From Actinoplanes campanulatus (GTDB lineage: Bacteria > Actinomycetota > Actinomycetes > Mycobacteriales > Micromonosporaceae), in contig NZ_BMPW01000001.1 in assembly GCF_014647795.1 (NCBI RefSeq), positions 496,001-560,000 on the forward strand: 64,000 nucleotides of DNA, given 5' to 3'. The notes beneath the pieces were generated by a model that saw only the letters and a program-made list of their open reading frames with translations, did not search any database and had not been told where the DNA came from. Below are positions 7,722-17,032 of the stretch, piece after piece. The position numbers and the translations under genes were made by a program. Positions within the stretch are counted from its first letter, which is position 1, and the number at the start of each line of letters is the position of its first letter.

Positions 7722-9507
7722 AGTCCGACGCGCGGTGTCGTCCCACCCGGGTCACCGTGCCGGCCGGGACCCGCCGAGAGTGCTTGATCTCGTACATGGC
7801 GTGGTCGGCGGCCCGCAGGGCCTCGTCCGGGTCACCGGCGGCCGGGGCCAGGTGCACCCCGACGCTGGCGCCGATCTGGATCTCGTGCCCGTCGATCCGG
7901 AACGGCAGCCCGAGAACGTACCGCAGGCGGTTGCTCATGGCGTCGACGTCCCCCGGGTCGACCACCCCGGGCATCAGCATGACGAACTCGTCGCCACCGA
8001 CCCGGGACAGCACGTCGCTGGAGCGTACGCACGCGCTGAGCCGGTCCGCCACCTGGCGCAGCAGCTCGTCGCCGACCTCGTGGCCGTGCGCGTCGTTGAC
8101 CGGCTTGAACCCGTCCAGGTCGACGAAGAGCACCGCCACCGCGTCGGCACGCAGCGACGAGTGGAGCTTGTCCTGCATCCGGCGCCGGTTGGGCAGGCCG
8201 GTCAGCGGGTCGTGCTGGGCCTCGTGCTCCAGCCGCTCCTGGAAGGCCCGGTTCTCCGAGATGTCCCGGGCGTTGATCACCACGCCGCTGAGAGCCGGGT
8301 TCTGCATCTGGTTGGAGGCGGTGAAGTCGAACCAGCGGTACTCGCCGCCGGCGGTCCGCACCCGGCACTGCAGGCGCAGCACGCCGGACGCGTCGGCCAG
8401 CAGGGCGGTCAGCCCCTCGCGCATCTGCTGCTGGTCCTCGGGGTGCACCACCTCGAAGACGCTGTGCCCGGTCCGCGAGCCGGCCGCGAAGCCGAGCACC
8501 GACGTGGTGCTGGGGCTGCTGAAGACGATCCGGCCGGTTCCGTCCAGGACCGACACCAGGTCCGGGGCGTGCTGGAAGAGCGCCTGGAACCGCTCGTCGG
8601 CGCGGCGCCGCTGGATCTGCGTCCGGTAGCCGAGGAGGGTGATTCCCACCACACCGATCGCCAGCATGGCGAGCAGGGTGAGGTTCAGGGTCTGGCTGCG
8701 GCTGTAGACGGCGCCGTCGAAGGAGGCCTGGGTCTGCGTCCGCACATAGGACCAGTCACTGGTCAGACCGCCGACCACCACCGCGATCATGTCCCGGCCG
8801 TTCTCGGTGTACTCGACGAACTGGGCTTCCCCGCGGTCCAGCCGTGCTTTGATGGCGGGGTGTACGACCTCACCGATGAGCGTGTCGTCGCTGGCCGCAC
8901 CGACGCGCCCGGCGGTGTCGACGATCATCGTCTTGTGGGTCGTGCCGCGCAGTTCGCGGATGTAGTTCTGCAGCGGGGTCTGTCCCACCTCGTTGAGGCC
9001 GATCAGGTAGCCGACCGGGCCACCGCCGACCGAGACCGGGATGCCCACCGCGGCCACGTAGGTGTCGCCGGCGTTCATCACGCCGGAGAACCCGAACTTC
9101 TCGGTCTTGATCTGCTTCCACAGCGGCTCCCAGGCGGCGTCGTTCTGCGCCGGGAGGCCGCCGGTCCGGCTCGCGGTCAGGAAGTTCCCGTCGAGATCCG
9201 TGGTGATCATCCCGTACTGGAAGGTGGTGCTCTTCTTGGCGGCCACAGCGAGAGAGGTGCGGTCCTTGGCGTCGTCGGCGGCCAGGCGGACGGCGATCTG
9301 GCCGAGGAGGAGCGCGAGCTCCCTCGCCGAGTTCTTCTGGAGCTGGCCCGTAAGGGTGCCGTTGTTGGTGCCGAGCGCGGTGGTGTCGTTCTGATGCACC
9401 GTCTCGACCGCCTTGACGGTCGAACGGTTGACCAGAATGCCGACGACACCGGCACCGGCCAGCAGTAGCACGCTGACCAGCACCGCGATCCAGTTGCGCA
9501 GCCGCAT
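7720..9507 (-). CDS. Membrane diguanylate cyclase with extracytoplasmic sensor, PAS and GGDEF domains
   Basis: Makes cyclic di-GMP from two GTP in response to an outside signal. Start chosen at ATG 9507 (MRLRNWIAVLVSV), 595 residues, with GAGGAGG just upstream; a GTG five codons earlier lies inside that site. Order: membrane span about 7-28, extracytoplasmic Cache-like domain to about 263, second span about 265-287, PAS domain about 300-410, and GGDEF domain. The active-site GGDEF (504-508) is intact, and an RxxD product-inhibition site (RSSD) lies five residues before it, so an active, feedback-inhibited enzyme is expected. Monocistronic, closed by the hairpin at 7691-7721. Confidence 0.94.
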   Translation of the reverse strand: MRLRNWIAVLVSVLLLAGAGVVGILVNRSTVKAVETVHQNDTTALGTNNGTLTGQLQKNSARELALLLGQIAVRLAADDAKDRTSLAVAAKKSTTFQYGMITTDLDGNFLTASRTGGLPAQNDAAWEPLWKQIKTEKFGFSGVMNAGDTYVAAVGIPVSVGGGPVGYLIGLNEVGQTPLQNYIRELRGTTHKTMIVDTAGRVGAASDDTLIGEVVHPAIKARLDRGEAQFVEYTENGRDMIAVVVGGLTSDWSYVRTQTQASFDGAVYSRSQTLNLTLLAMLAIGVVGITLLGYRTQIQRRRADERFQALFQHAPDLVSVLDGTGRIVFSSPSTTSVLGFAAGSRTGHSVFEVVHPEDQQQMREGLTALLADASGVLRLQCRVRTAGGEYRWFDFTASNQMQNPALSGVVINARDISENRAFQERLEHEAQHDPLTGLPNRRRMQDKLHSSLRADAVAVLFVDLDGFKPVNDAHGHEVGDELLRQVADRLSACVRSSDVLSRVGGDEFVMLMPGVVDPGDVDAMSNRLRYVLGLPFRIDGHEIQIGASVGVHLAPAAGDPDEALRAADHAMYEIKHSRRVPAGTVTRVGRHRASD

Positions 9508-9691
9508 GAAGTTCCTCCTCACCGCTTGTCATCGGCAATCGGCGGCCCGGCTGAACGAACCTGGGCGGCCGGAATTCAGGGGGAAATGGGGCGGCGCTCG
9601 GTGGCATAGACCCCCGATGATGGAGAGGAACGTGCCGGGTTGCTTCCGTCACCCCGGGCACGAGGCCGGCCGCGACGAAACGGAGCACCGG

Positions 9692-11434
9692 ATGCGCAGA
9701 CAGGTGGTGGCGTCGCCGACAGGCTGGCTGGCGCCCTTCCGTGGCCGGATTCCCGTCCCGCGCCCGTCACCCGGGCAGGCCCCTCCACACACCACCGAGC
9801 CATCGCTCACCCCGGCCCGGCGGCGCATCGTCCGCTCCGGCCTCAGCCTCACCGGCGCCGCCTTCGCGGCCGTCTTCTACTGCCTCTCCTTCACCCCGTC
9901 CCTGCTGCCCCGGGCATGGTCCCTCCAGGGCGTGGTGGCCGGGATCACCGCCGCCATGGGGTACGCACTGGGCGCCGCCCTGGGAGCGCTGTGCCGCCGC
10001 GGGTGGCGGCAGCCCACCGCCCGGACCGTCCGGATCGCCTGGAGCATCCTGTTCGCCGTGGTGCCGCTGCTGGTCGTGATCTTCCTCTGGCTGGGCACCC
10101 GCTGGCAGCGTGACCTGCGGATCCGCCTGGGCATGCCGCCGGCCGAGGAGCACGACGTGGTCCGCACCGTCGGGGTGAGCCTGCTCACCTTCGGCCTGCT
10201 GCTGCTGATCGCCCGGCTGCTCCGGCTGTCCACGCACGGGTGCGCCTGGCTCTTCCGGCAGTTCGTCCCGGCCCCGGCCGCCTGGTGCGCCGGCTCGGTG
10301 GTGGTGGCCCTGCTCGCGTACGGCGCCGTGGACAGCCTGCTGATCACCCAGATGTTCTCGATGGCCGACCGGTCGGCAGCCGTGGTCAACAGCGGGACCG
10401 GCGACGGCGTGCGGGTTCCGCAGTCACCGCTGCGCTCCGGCGGGCCACGGTCACTGGTCTCCTGGGACTCGCTGGGCCGGCAGGGGCGGGCGTTCGTGGC
10501 CGGCGTCCCGACCGGTGAGCAGCTGACCGCCTTCGCCGGACGGCCCGCCCTGGAGCCGATCCGTCTCTACGCCGGCCTGAGTTCGGCGTACACCGTCGAG
10601 GAGCGGGCCGACCTGGTGGTCCGGGAGATGGACCGGACCGGGGCCTTCGACCGGGCGGTGGTGGCGATCATCACGCCGACCGGGACCGGCTGGGTGGACA
10701 GCAAGGTGCCCCGCTCCCTGGAGTACATGTATTCCGGCGACACCGCGCTGGTGTCCATGCAGTACTCGTACCTGCCGAGCTTCTTCGCCTTCCTGGGCGA
10801 CCGGTCCGAGGTGGTGGACGCGGCCGACGCTCTGATCGGCGCGGTCCGCGAGCGGTGGGCGGCCATGCCGGTGGGCGAGCGGCCCCGGCTGCTGCTGTTC
10901 GGCGAGAGCCTCGGGACGTACGGGATGGAGAAGACCTTCGGCACCCCGCAGAGCCTGGTCGACGGGGCCGACGGCGCGCTGCTGCTCGGGCCGACCTTCG
11001 CGAACCCGGCGCACCGGGCGCTCACCGAGGGCCGCGCCGAGGGCAGCCCGGTCTGGGACCCGGACTACCCGGGCCTGGCCGTCGAGTTCGCCGACGACGC
11101 GGCCGAGCTGCGCACCCTGACCGGCACCCGGCCCAAGGTGGTCTACCTCCAGAACGCGACCGATCCGGTGGTCTGGTGGAGCTGGGACCTGCTCTGGAAG
11201 CAGCCGGAGTGGCTGAACGGGCGGCGGGCCCCCGACGTCACTCCCGACATGCACTGGTACCCGGGCATCACCTTCTGGCAGATCAGCTGCGACCTGGTCT
11301 TCTCCAACAAGGTCCCGACCGGGCACGGCCACGTCTACAAGTCGGAGACGGTGGACGGATGGGCCACTATCGCTCCACCGCCGGGCTGGACGACGGCGGA
11401 CAGTCTTCGTCTGCGGGCGCTGCTGGACGACTGA
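9692..11434 (+). CDS. Membrane alpha/beta-hydrolase family protein (Abhydrolase_9 type)
   Basis: 580 residues from ATG 9692, which has CGGAG six bases upstream; an earlier in-frame ATG at 9617 is possible. The N-terminal third holds about four membrane spans (FCLSFTPSLLPRAWSLQG, then helices near 65-85, 115-135 and 165-185 of the protein), matching the Abhydrolase_9_N domain. The C-terminal two-thirds is the Abhydrolase_9 domain with the nucleophile elbow GESLG, and a late WYPGITFWQ region. Family function is unknown; a lipid or cell-wall ester hydrolase at the membrane is a reasonable guess. The 3' end overlaps a small antisense gene by 68 bp. Confidence 0.88.
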   Translation: MRRQVVASPTGWLAPFRGRIPVPRPSPGQAPPHTTEPSLTPARRRIVRSGLSLTGAAFAAVFYCLSFTPSLLPRAWSLQGVVAGITAAMGYALGAALGALCRRGWRQPTARTVRIAWSILFAVVPLLVVIFLWLGTRWQRDLRIRLGMPPAEEHDVVRTVGVSLLTFGLLLLIARLLRLSTHGCAWLFRQFVPAPAAWCAGSVVVALLAYGAVDSLLITQMFSMADRSAAVVNSGTGDGVRVPQSPLRSGGPRSLVSWDSLGRQGRAFVAGVPTGEQLTAFAGRPALEPIRLYAGLSSAYTVEERADLVVREMDRTGAFDRAVVAIITPTGTGWVDSKVPRSLEYMYSGDTALVSMQYSYLPSFFAFLGDRSEVVDAADALIGAVRERWAAMPVGERPRLLLFGESLGTYGMEKTFGTPQSLVDGADGALLLGPTFANPAHRALTEGRAEGSPVWDPDYPGLAVEFADDAAELRTLTGTRPKVVYLQNATDPVVWWSWDLLWKQPEWLNGRRAPDVTPDMHWYPGITFWQISCDLVFSNKVPTGHGHVYKSETVDGWATIAPPPGWTTADSLRLRALLDD

Positions 11435-11597
11435 GGCCGGGCCGGTCGCCGAAACGGGAGTCCACCACGGCGGGCCGGTCGGGCACCGCGCCGGCATAGG
11501 CCCGGACCGCCAGGCCGGCCAGGAAGGCGACCACCGACATGACCGCCACACCGGCCACGGCACCCCGCCGGAAGTTTGATCGGAACCGGTCATCCAT
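11367..11597 (-). CDS. Small membrane protein of unknown function
   Basis: 76 residues from ATG 11597, with a perfect AGGAGG seven bases upstream, the best ribosome site in this stretch. One hydrophobic segment (AVAGVAVMSVVAFLAGLAVRA, about residues 13-33) follows a basic N-terminus, so it is probably anchored with its Ser/Pro-rich tail outside. The last 68 bp are antisense to the end of the alpha/beta-hydrolase gene. No recognised family. Confidence 0.6.
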   Translation of the reverse strand: MDDRFRSNFRRGAVAGVAVMSVVAFLAGLAVRAYAGAVPDRPAVVDSRFGDRPGLSRPAAPADEDCPPSSSPAVER

Positions 11598-11745
11598 CAG
11601 CACACCTCCTGACGAAACCTCCCTCAATCGTGAATGCCGGACACATGGCTTCATACCCGGTTGTTCGGGCGACCCGGTACGGGTGACACCCGAAGGAGAC
11701 CTCGGAACGTTAGTAACTGACGAGGGGCGCTGGAGGGAGACATCG

Positions 11746-11937
11746 ATGGCCGAACCACCGGACGGGTTCCGGCGGATGCCCGGACAGCGGCCGCGCCCGG
11801 TGACCCAGGGCATCGCCGCCATGATCGCCGCGGTCGCGGTGCTGGGCGGCGGGCTGCTCGCGAACCGTCTGCTGTCCGGTGAGGACGACCGGCGGCCACC
11901 CACGCCGTCCCCGAGTCCATCGAAATCCGCCGCTTGA
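11746..11937 (+). CDS. Small single-span membrane protein of unknown function
   Basis: 63 residues from ATG 11746, preceded by GGAGGGAG at six bases. A basic N-terminal part is followed by one hydrophobic helix (GIAAMIAAVAVLGGGLLANRL, about residues 25-45) and a short Pro/Ser-rich tail. It stops 19 bp before the next gene and may share its transcript. No family recognised. Confidence 0.6.
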   Translation: MAEPPDGFRRMPGQRPRPVTQGIAAMIAAVAVLGGGLLANRLLSGEDDRRPPTPSPSPSKSAA

Positions 11938-11956
11938 CCCGGTAGGTTCGGCGGAC

Positions 11957-12991
11957 ATGACGCCGCATCGAAAACTGTCCATAGCAGCGCTCGCTCTCGT
12001 CATGCTCGGCGGTTTCGGATTCACCCCGGACCGCGGGCCCTCCTGGCAGCTCACCGACACCGGGGTCACCGCCCGGTTCCGTGGTCTGGCCCCGGTCAGC
12101 GGGAAGGTCGCGTGGGCGGCCGGCTCCGCCGGAACCGTGCTGCGCACCGTCGACGGCGGTCGCACCTGGGCCTCGGTCGGGCCGCCCGAGGCCGCCGCGC
12201 TCCAGTTCCGCGACATCGAGGCGGCCGACGCCCGGCACGCGGTCGCCCTCACCATCGGCAACGGCGCGGACTCCCGGATCTACGCGACCGCGGACGGCGG
12301 CGCCACCTGGACCGAGACGTTCCGCAACGACGAACCGGCCGCCTTCTACGACTGCATGACCTTCCTGGACCGCCGGCACGGCCTGGCGCTGTCCGACCCG
12401 GTCGGCGGGAGGTTCCGGATCCTGGCCACCTCCGACGGCGGCCGTACCTGGCGGGTCCGTCCCACCGACGGCATGCCGGACGCGCTGCCCGGCGAGTTCG
12501 CCTTCGCGGCCAGCGGCACCTGCCTGGTCTCGGCCGGCGGGCACGCCTGGTTCGCCACCGGCGGCGACGCCACCGCCCGGGTGTTCGCCTCCCGCGACGG
12601 TGGCCGGAGCTGGACGGTCACCGGGTCACCGGTGCCCAGCGGCCCGAGCGCCGGGATCTACTCGCTGGCGTTCCGGGACCCGCGGCACGGACTCGCGGTC
12701 GGCGGCGACTACGCGGCGCCCACGGCGGCGCCGGACGGCTCGGCGGTCACCCGGGACGGCGGCCGGCACTGGACCGTCTCCCGCACGGTTCCCGGCGAGT
12801 ACCGGTCCGGGGTGGCCTGGCGTGGCCGGACCGCGCTGGCGGTCGGGCCGACCGGCAGCGACGTCTCCCACGACGGCGGGGTCACCTGGCGACGGTTCGA
12901 CACCGGCAGCTTCGACGCGGTGGCCTGCACCGCGGACGGCTCCTGCTGGGCCTCCGGGCAGGACGGCCGGATAGCGAGGCTCAGCCGTTGA
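11957..12991 (+). CDS. Secreted BNR/YCF48-like beta-propeller protein
   Basis: 344 residues from ATG 11957. An N-terminal signal sequence (KLSIAALALVMLGGFGFTPD) is followed by repeated blades of about 45-50 residues, each with the BNR signature S/T-x-D-G-G-x-T/S-W: TVDGGRTW, TADGGATW, TSDGGRTW, SRDGGRSW, TRDGGRHW, SHDGGVTW. Proteins of this type are annotated as oxidoreductase or photosystem II assembly-like, but the role in heterotrophic actinobacteria is unknown. It converges on the response-regulator gene with an 11-bp overlap. Confidence 0.85.
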   Translation: MTPHRKLSIAALALVMLGGFGFTPDRGPSWQLTDTGVTARFRGLAPVSGKVAWAAGSAGTVLRTVDGGRTWASVGPPEAAALQFRDIEAADARHAVALTIGNGADSRIYATADGGATWTETFRNDEPAAFYDCMTFLDRRHGLALSDPVGGRFRILATSDGGRTWRVRPTDGMPDALPGEFAFAASGTCLVSAGGHAWFATGGDATARVFASRDGGRSWTVTGSPVPSGPSAGIYSLAFRDPRHGLAVGGDYAAPTAAPDGSAVTRDGGRHWTVSRTVPGEYRSGVAWRGRTALAVGPTGSDVSHDGGVTWRRFDTGSFDAVACTADGSCWASGQDGRIARLSR

Positions 12992-13619
12992 GATAGGCCA
13001 GGACGGCCAGCACCCGGCGGTGGTCGTCGTCCGACGGCGGCAGCCCCAGCTTCGTGAAGATGCTGTTGATGTGCTTGCTGACCGCCTTGTCGCCGACGAA
13101 GAGCTTGGTGGCGATCGCCCCGTTGGACCGCCCCTCGGCCATCAGCCCGAGCACCTCCCGCTCGCGGACGGTCAGGGCGGCCAGCGGCGGCTGGTGCCGG
13201 GCCAGGAGCTGACCGACCACCTCGGGGTCCATCACGGTGCCGCCGGACGCCACCCGGCGCACCCCGTCGATGAACTGGGCCACGTTCGCCACCCGGTCCT
13301 TGAGCAGGTAGCCGACCCCACCCCGGCGGTCGGTGAGCAGCTCCCGGGCGTAGAGCGGCTCGACGTGCTGGGAGAGGACGAGCACCGGCAGGCCGGGGAC
13401 CACGGTCCGGGCCTCGATGGCCGCCTGGAGGCCCTCGTCGGTGAAGGTCGGTGGCAGCCGGACGTCGACGACGGCCACGTCCGGCCGGTGCTCGACGAGG
13501 GCGGGCAGCAGGGACGGCCCGTCCTCGACGGCGGCCACCACCTCGAAGTCGTACGCCCGCAGAAGCCGGGTCAGACCGTCCCGGAGGAGGGCGAGGTCCT
13601 CGGCGATGACAACGCGCAC
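12981..13619 (-). CDS. LuxR-type (NarL family) response regulator
   Basis: 212 residues from GTG 13619, which sits inside the end of the kinase gene (48-bp overlap). Receiver domain: acidic pair E7-D8, phospho-acceptor D52 in VVDVRLPP, and a K in YLLKD. C-terminal LuxR helix-turn-helix about 147-205 (LTVREREVLGLMAEGRSNGA, VSKHINSIFTKL). Its partner is the overlapping histidine kinase. Because the pair is divergent from a membrane fatty-acid desaturase, control of that gene is a likely output, as DesR does for des in Bacillus. Confidence 0.93.
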   Translation of the reverse strand: MRVVIAEDLALLRDGLTRLLRAYDFEVVAAVEDGPSLLPALVEHRPDVAVVDVRLPPTFTDEGLQAAIEARTVVPGLPVLVLSQHVEPLYARELLTDRRGGVGYLLKDRVANVAQFIDGVRRVASGGTVMDPEVVGQLLARHQPPLAALTVREREVLGLMAEGRSNGAIATKLFVGDKAVSKHINSIFTKLGLPPSDDDHRRVLAVLAYLNG

Positions 13620-14857
13620 GGCAGCTCCATGGTCACGACGGTCGGTCCGCCCAGCGGGCTGGACAGGCTCATCGTGCCATCGAAGGCGGCGAGTCTGCGT
13701 TCGATCCCCCGCAGCCCGGTCCCGCGGTCCGGGTCGGCCCCGCCCCGCCCGTCGTCGCTGACCCGCAGGAGCAGCAGGTCCCCGGTGTGCCAGAGCTCCA
13801 CGGCGGCGTTGCCGGCGCCGGAGTGCCGGGTCGCGTTGGCCAGCGCCTCGGCGACCGCGAAGTAGGCGGCCGACTCGACGGGCGTGTCCAGCCGGCCGGG
13901 CAGCGAGGCGGTGACCGTGGCCGGGATCGCACACGCCATGGCCAGCGCCCGCACGGCACCCGCAAGGCCGCGCTCGGCGAGCACCGGCGGATGGATGCCG
14001 CGGACCAGGTGACGCAGCTCGTGCAGGGCTGTCGTGCTGTTCTCCCGGGCCTCGGCGAGCAGTTTGCGGGCGGTGGCCGGGTCGGCGTCGATGATCTCCT
14101 CGGCCAGCCCGATGGTCATGCCCAGCGACACCAGCCGGGCCTGGGCTCCGTCGTGCAGATCCCGTTCGATCCGGCGCAGTTCGGCGGCCTGCGCGTCGAC
14201 CGTGTCGGCCCGGGTGACGGTGAGCTGGCTGACCCGCAGGCGCAGTTCGGCGGCGCGGGTCGGGGCCAGGAAGAGCCGGGCCGTGTACGCCTCCGCCTGC
14301 CGCAGGTGGGGCGCCGCCGCCACACCGATGGCCAGGATCGCCGCGCCCTGCGGCAGGGACAGGAAACCCTCGCCGATGGTGTCGATCGGCCAGATCACGC
14401 CGTAGCCGTAGCCGTCGACGCCGAGCGACACCCAGAGCGGGATGAGCAGGATGCCCTCCGCCCCGTAGGCGACGATGCCCAGTGACACCAGCGCGAGGGC
14501 CAGCCCGGCGATCGCCCCGGGCAGCAGCCACGCCGCGTCCCGCCAGGTGGCCGGGTCGGTGACCAGCCACCGGTAGTGCCGGATGCCGCCCGGCACCGCC
14601 CGCTCCGGGCGCGGCCGGTACGGGCGGGCGATCACCACCCGGTAGCCGGCCGCCAGGCGCCGGGCCAGGTCGGCGCGCGCCCGGATCAGCATGGTCACCA
14701 GCGGCAGCAGCACCAGCCCGAGCCCGAGCACCGGAGTCAGCACGAGCGACACCACGAAGAGCACGAAGAGCGGGATGTTGACGATGGCCAGGGGGACGGC
14801 CAGCGCCGCGCCCGCTACGGCGTGCAGGCCGTCGCGGATCCAGTCACGCGAGTCCAT
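13571..14857 (-). CDS. Sensor histidine kinase (HisKA_3, DesK/NarL family)
   Basis: 428 residues. The N-terminal half is an integral-membrane putative sensor domain with four helices (about 15-60 and 105-180). The dimerisation domain carries the phosphorylated His235 in ERDLHDGAQARL, and the C-terminal ATPase domain shows AVAEALANATRHSG and VSDDGRGGADPDRGTGLRGI. Signal unknown; a membrane sensor with almost no outside loop fits detection of membrane state. Translationally coupled to the response regulator. The promoter region is shared with the divergent desaturase. Confidence 0.93.
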   Translation of the reverse strand: MDSRDWIRDGLHAVAGAALAVPLAIVNIPLFVLFVVSLVLTPVLGLGLVLLPLVTMLIRARADLARRLAAGYRVVIARPYRPRPERAVPGGIRHYRWLVTDPATWRDAAWLLPGAIAGLALALVSLGIVAYGAEGILLIPLWVSLGVDGYGYGVIWPIDTIGEGFLSLPQGAAILAIGVAAAPHLRQAEAYTARLFLAPTRAAELRLRVSQLTVTRADTVDAQAAELRRIERDLHDGAQARLVSLGMTIGLAEEIIDADPATARKLLAEARENSTTALHELRHLVRGIHPPVLAERGLAGAVRALAMACAIPATVTASLPGRLDTPVESAAYFAVAEALANATRHSGAGNAAVELWHTGDLLLLRVSDDGRGGADPDRGTGLRGIERRLAAFDGTMSLSSPLGGPTVVTMELPCALSSPRTSPSSGTV

Positions 14858-14862
14858 GCCCC

Positions 14863-14916
14863 CATCCTGGCCGTACGCCGCCAGGATGTCGGTAGTGCCA
14901 GCCCTACCGGAGCACT
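14863..14916. promoter_or_regulatory. Inverted repeats between the two-component operon and the desaturase gene
   Basis: Three dyads crowd the 108-bp divergent intergenic region: CATCCTGG/CCAGGATG (14863-14870 and 14881-14888), GGTAG/CTACC (14891-14895 and 14904-14908) and AGTGC/GCACT (14894-14898 and 14912-14916). Such overlapping short dyads are what a LuxR-type dimer could bind. Which is used is not determinable by eye. Confidence 0.4.
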
Positions 14917-14965
14917 GGGGGCTGACACTCCTGTCCCGGTGGTGCCACGTTGGTTATCTGTATGC

Positions 14966-15970
14966 ATGACGACGACAGCCGAAACACGGTCCGGCAGCGA
15001 CTTCGCCGAACTCAACCGCCGGATCAACGCCGCCGGCCTCCTGCGCCGCCGGCCCGGCCACTACGCCGTACGCCTGATTCTGGTCGCCCTCGCCTACCTC
15101 GGCGGCTGGACCGTGTTCGCCCTGGTCGGCGCCTCGTGGTGGACGCTGGCGGTGGCCGTCTTCCTGGCCGTCGTCTTCACCCAGGTGGGTCTGGTGGCAC
15201 ACGACCTGGCGCACCGGCAGGTGTTCCGCACCAACGCGCCGAGCGCCCGCGCCGGGCTGATCGCCGGGAACCTGGCGATCGGCATGTCCTACGGCTACTG
15301 GATGGACAAGCACACCAAGCACCACGCCAATCCGAACCACGACGACCTCGACCCGGACGTCAGCCCGGCCGCGCTGGTCTGGTCGGTGGAGCACGCCCGC
15401 GGCAAGGGCTTCCTGGTCCGCTATCAGGCCTGGTTCTTCTTCCCGCTGCTCACCCTGCTGGGAATGTCGCTCAAGCGGGACAGCGTCCGCGCGCTGCGTG
15501 CCGGGTCGGTCAAGCGGCGCGGCCTGGAGTCCGCGCTGCTGGGGCTCCACTTCATCGGGTACGCCGCCGCGCTCCTGATCGTGCTGTCCCCGCTGCAGGC
15601 GCTGGCCTTCCTGGTGGTGCACCAGGCGCTGTTCGGTGTCTACCTGGGGCTCACCTTCGCCCCCAACCACAAGGGCATGCCGCATCCGGACGGCACCGAG
15701 GACTACCTCCGCAAGCAGGTCCTGACCTCGCGGAACGTACGTGGTGGGCGGTTCGTCGACGTGGCGCTGGGCGGGCTGAACTACCAGATCGAGCACCACC
15801 TGTTCCCGGCCATGCCGATGCCGAACCTGCGGGCGGCCCAGCCGATCGTGCGCGACTACTGCGCCGAGATCGGCGTGCCGTACGAGATGACCGGACTGCT
15901 GGAGTCGTACCGGCAGGCGCTGCGGCACCTGCACGACGTCGGCGCGGAGTTGCGCGCGGGCCGGGCGTAG
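14966..15970 (+). CDS. Membrane fatty-acid desaturase
   Basis: Di-iron membrane enzyme that introduces a double bond into acyl chains of lipids. 334 residues from ATG 14966. The three His boxes are present: HDLAH (79-83), HTKHHANPNH (116-125) and QIEHHLFP near residue 275, with four or more membrane helices between them. No ribosome site precedes the ATG; TTATCT at 14954-14959 is placed so that transcription would begin at the start codon itself, suggesting a leaderless mRNA. Divergent from the histidine kinase/regulator pair, which may tune it. Confidence 0.92.
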   Translation: MTTTAETRSGSDFAELNRRINAAGLLRRRPGHYAVRLILVALAYLGGWTVFALVGASWWTLAVAVFLAVVFTQVGLVAHDLAHRQVFRTNAPSARAGLIAGNLAIGMSYGYWMDKHTKHHANPNHDDLDPDVSPAALVWSVEHARGKGFLVRYQAWFFFPLLTLLGMSLKRDSVRALRAGSVKRRGLESALLGLHFIGYAAALLIVLSPLQALAFLVVHQALFGVYLGLTFAPNHKGMPHPDGTEDYLRKQVLTSRNVRGGRFVDVALGGLNYQIEHHLFPAMPMPNLRAAQPIVRDYCAEIGVPYEMTGLLESYRQALRHLHDVGAELRAGRA

Positions 15971-16099
15971 AGTCTGCGGGTGCGTGTCCGGAATCGACAC
16001 CGGTTCGTAATAACTGAGCAGAATTCGGCTACCCCCCGCCGCGATCGACGTTACCGCTGGTAGTGACCTTGGTGAACCGACGGGGTACATAGCGTTTTC

Positions 16100-17017
16100 A
16101 TGGGATTAAGGGATAAAGTGCCGCGGGTGAAGGTGACCTTGCAGGAGATCCGGGAACGGACCTACAAACCGGTCGACGCGTGGTGGACCGTGCTTCTGGT
16201 CGACCCCCTGGCGTCGCGACTGGTGCGTCTGGTGGCGCCGTACCGGTGGATCACGCCCAACATTCTGACCCTCGTCGCGTCGATCTTCGGCTTCGGCGCG
16301 GCCGCCTGTTTCGCCGTCGGTGAGCGGTGGTACCTCGTCGCCGGTGGAATCCTGTTCCACATCAGCTTCGTGGTCGACTGCATGGACGGCAAGATCGCGC
16401 GGCTGAACGGCACCGGGACGATGTTCGGGCAGTGGCTCGACTTCGTCCTCGACCGGGTCCGGGTCTTCATCATCGCCCTCTGCCTCTTCGGCGGTCAGTA
16501 CGCGAAGACCGACAACGTCGCGTACCTCTGGCTGATGTCCGTGGCGATCTTCCTGGACCTGTTCCGTTACCTGAACAGCGCCCAGATGACCAAGGTCCGG
16601 AAGAGCATGAAGGACCAGCTCACCGCGTACCTCGAGCCGGTACGGGTGCAGGCCGAGCCGGCCGCCGCGATGGCCGAGCCGGTCGACGAGATGCCGGAGC
16701 CCGCCCCGGCGCCCACCGGCGGCGGCTCGCTGAAGAACCGGATCGGCGCGACGCTGCGCCGCAACCGGATCCGCACGCACCTGATCAGCGGCATCGAGTA
16801 CGAGATGACGGTCTTCATCATCGGCCCGATCACCGGCCTGATCTTCCCGGTCACCATCGCGATCGGCGCCGGCCTGCTCGCCTTCGAGGCGTTCCTCATC
16901 TTCAAGCTGTTCCGCGCCTGCCAGCAGTTCCCCGCGAAGCTGGCCGCCGCCCAGGCCGCCTACGAGGAGTTCGAGGCGGGCCAGGACGAGGGCCGGCGCG
17001 TCCCTTCCACGGTCTGA
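16100..17017 (+). CDS. CDP-alcohol phosphatidyltransferase family protein
   Basis: Transfers a phospho-alcohol from a CDP carrier, as in phospholipid or inositol-phosphate lipid synthesis. 305 residues with about six membrane spans. The full family signature DGx2ARx8Gx3Dx3D is visible as CMDGKIARLNGTG followed by MFGQWLDFVLDR (about residues 94-119). An unusual Ala/Pro/Glu-rich cytoplasmic insert lies near residues 180-210, before the last helices. It is followed by a strong terminator. The acceptor alcohol cannot be told from sequence. Confidence 0.9.
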   Translation: MGLRDKVPRVKVTLQEIRERTYKPVDAWWTVLLVDPLASRLVRLVAPYRWITPNILTLVASIFGFGAAACFAVGERWYLVAGGILFHISFVVDCMDGKIARLNGTGTMFGQWLDFVLDRVRVFIIALCLFGGQYAKTDNVAYLWLMSVAIFLDLFRYLNSAQMTKVRKSMKDQLTAYLEPVRVQAEPAAAMAEPVDEMPEPAPAPTGGGSLKNRIGATLRRNRIRTHLISGIEYEMTVFIIGPITGLIFPVTIAIGAGLLAFEAFLIFKLFRACQQFPAKLAAAQAAYEEFEAGQDEGRRVPSTV

Positions 17018-17032
17018 CACCCACGCGGTGAC

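Noticed and set aside
5067-7787. 906-codon plus-strand frame across the LigD-type and acyl-CoA dehydrogenase genes
   Set aside because: Antisense shadow of two well-supported genes; its translation is Arg/Gly/His-rich with no family motifs.
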